Below, in pieces: positions 5,945-6,326 of a stretch of 6,326 nt of DNA (position 1 is its first letter; every line of letters starts with the position of its first letter). The DNA comes from JBDNDK01 sp046719185 (lineage in GTDB: Bacteria; Armatimonadota; UBA5829), in contig JBDNDK010000144.1 of the NCBI GenBank assembly GCA_046719185.1, forward strand, positions 1 to 6,326, read 5' to 3'. The notes beneath the pieces were generated by a model that saw nothing but the letters and a program-made list of their open reading frames with translations, was not told where the DNA came from and made no database searches. The translations under genes were made by a program, and so were the position numbers.

Positions 5945-6326
5945 ATGTCTCCTAATACAACTGACAAAAACCTAGATCAAATGGCTGTAAATACCATAAG
6001 ATTCCTATCTGCTGATGGTGTTGAAAAAGCCAAATCAGGACACCCTGGTCTTCCGATGGGTGCTGCTGACTATGCCTATGTTTTATGGGCAAAATATTTG
6101 AAATACAATCCTAAAGATCCAAAATGGCAAAATAGAGACAGATTTATATTATCTGGTGGTCATGGTTCAATGCTGCTCTATTCATTGCTCCATCTTGCAG
6201 GATATGATATGCCAATGGAACAATTGAAGCAATTTAGACAGTGGGGCAGCCATACTGCTGGACACCCTGAATATGATATTGAAAGAGGAATAGAAACTAC
6301 TACAGGTCCACTAGGGCAAGGAAGGC
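5945..6326 (+). CDS. tkt: Transketolase, N-terminal part (cut by the window edge)
   Basis: Transketolase is a thiamine-diphosphate enzyme of the non-oxidative pentose phosphate pathway. It moves two-carbon units from ketose phosphates (xylulose 5-phosphate) to aldoses (ribose 5-phosphate, erythrose 4-phosphate). The 127 codons present show the cofactor domain: His33 in SGHPGLPMG, the [19 protein letters not shown] block with His73, His103 and His107 in GSHTAGHPE, and TTTGPLGQG (118-126), which begins the diphosphate and metal-binding region. The close match to TktA-type sequence (for example [13 protein letters not shown]) suggests the full-length, roughly 650-residue single-chain form rather than the split-subunit form, but the window ends too early to prove this. 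It stands alone on the plus strand, divergent from the other four genes and sharing a 130-bp intergenic region with them. Confidence 0.95.
   Translation, partial: MSPNTTDKNLDQMAVNTIRFLSADGVEKAKSGHPGLPMGAADYAYVLWAKYLKYNPKDPKWQNRDRFILSGGHGSMLLYSLLHLAGYDMPMEQLKQFRQWGSHTAGHPEYDIERGIETTTGPLGQGR

Overview
The window is AT-rich (about one third G+C by eye, not computed). It carries five protein genes, two of them cut by the window edges. Four lie on the minus strand in one closely packed run, read from high to low coordinates: a uroporphyrinogen decarboxylase (URO-D)-fold protein, a cytoplasmic clan GH-D (alpha-galactosidase-like) glycoside hydrolase, miaB and mutS. The fifth, a transketolase gene, reads away from them on the plus strand and leaves at the right edge. 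miaB followed directly by mutS, the low G+C, the TTG and GTG starts and the MiaB sequence style all fit a Clostridia-like Firmicute. The species cannot be named from this, and a less well known low-G+C lineage is possible.

Layout: 1-1596, mutS, N-terminal 532 codons, running off the left edge before the ATPase domain. 1586-2968, miaB, complete, its 3' end overlapping the mutS start. 2982-4661, glycoside hydrolase. 4678-5814, URO-D-like protein with a TTG start. 5815-5944, a 130-bp divergent intergenic region with a candidate promoter for each direction and an imperfect palindrome over the minus-strand -10 box. 5945-6326, N-terminal 127 codons of transketolase. There is no gene-free stretch longer than 130 bp, and I see no tRNA, rRNA, CRISPR array, insertion sequence or integrase.

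The gaps in the minus-strand run are about 16 bp, 13 bp and an 11-bp overlap, so the four genes are probably co-transcribed. miaB has no visible Shine-Dalgarno sequence and may rely on ribosomes ending the hydrolase gene. A housekeeping pair (tRNA modification plus mismatch repair) therefore appears to sit downstream of a metabolic pair whose function I cannot name. That pair is the most interesting part of the window: the URO-D-like protein lacks the His-x-Cys zinc ligands of the MtaA/CmuA methyltransferases and the HemE N-terminal motif, and its partner is a divergent, unsecreted sugar hydrolase. They may form an uncharacterised intracellular sugar or glycoside pathway; this is inference.
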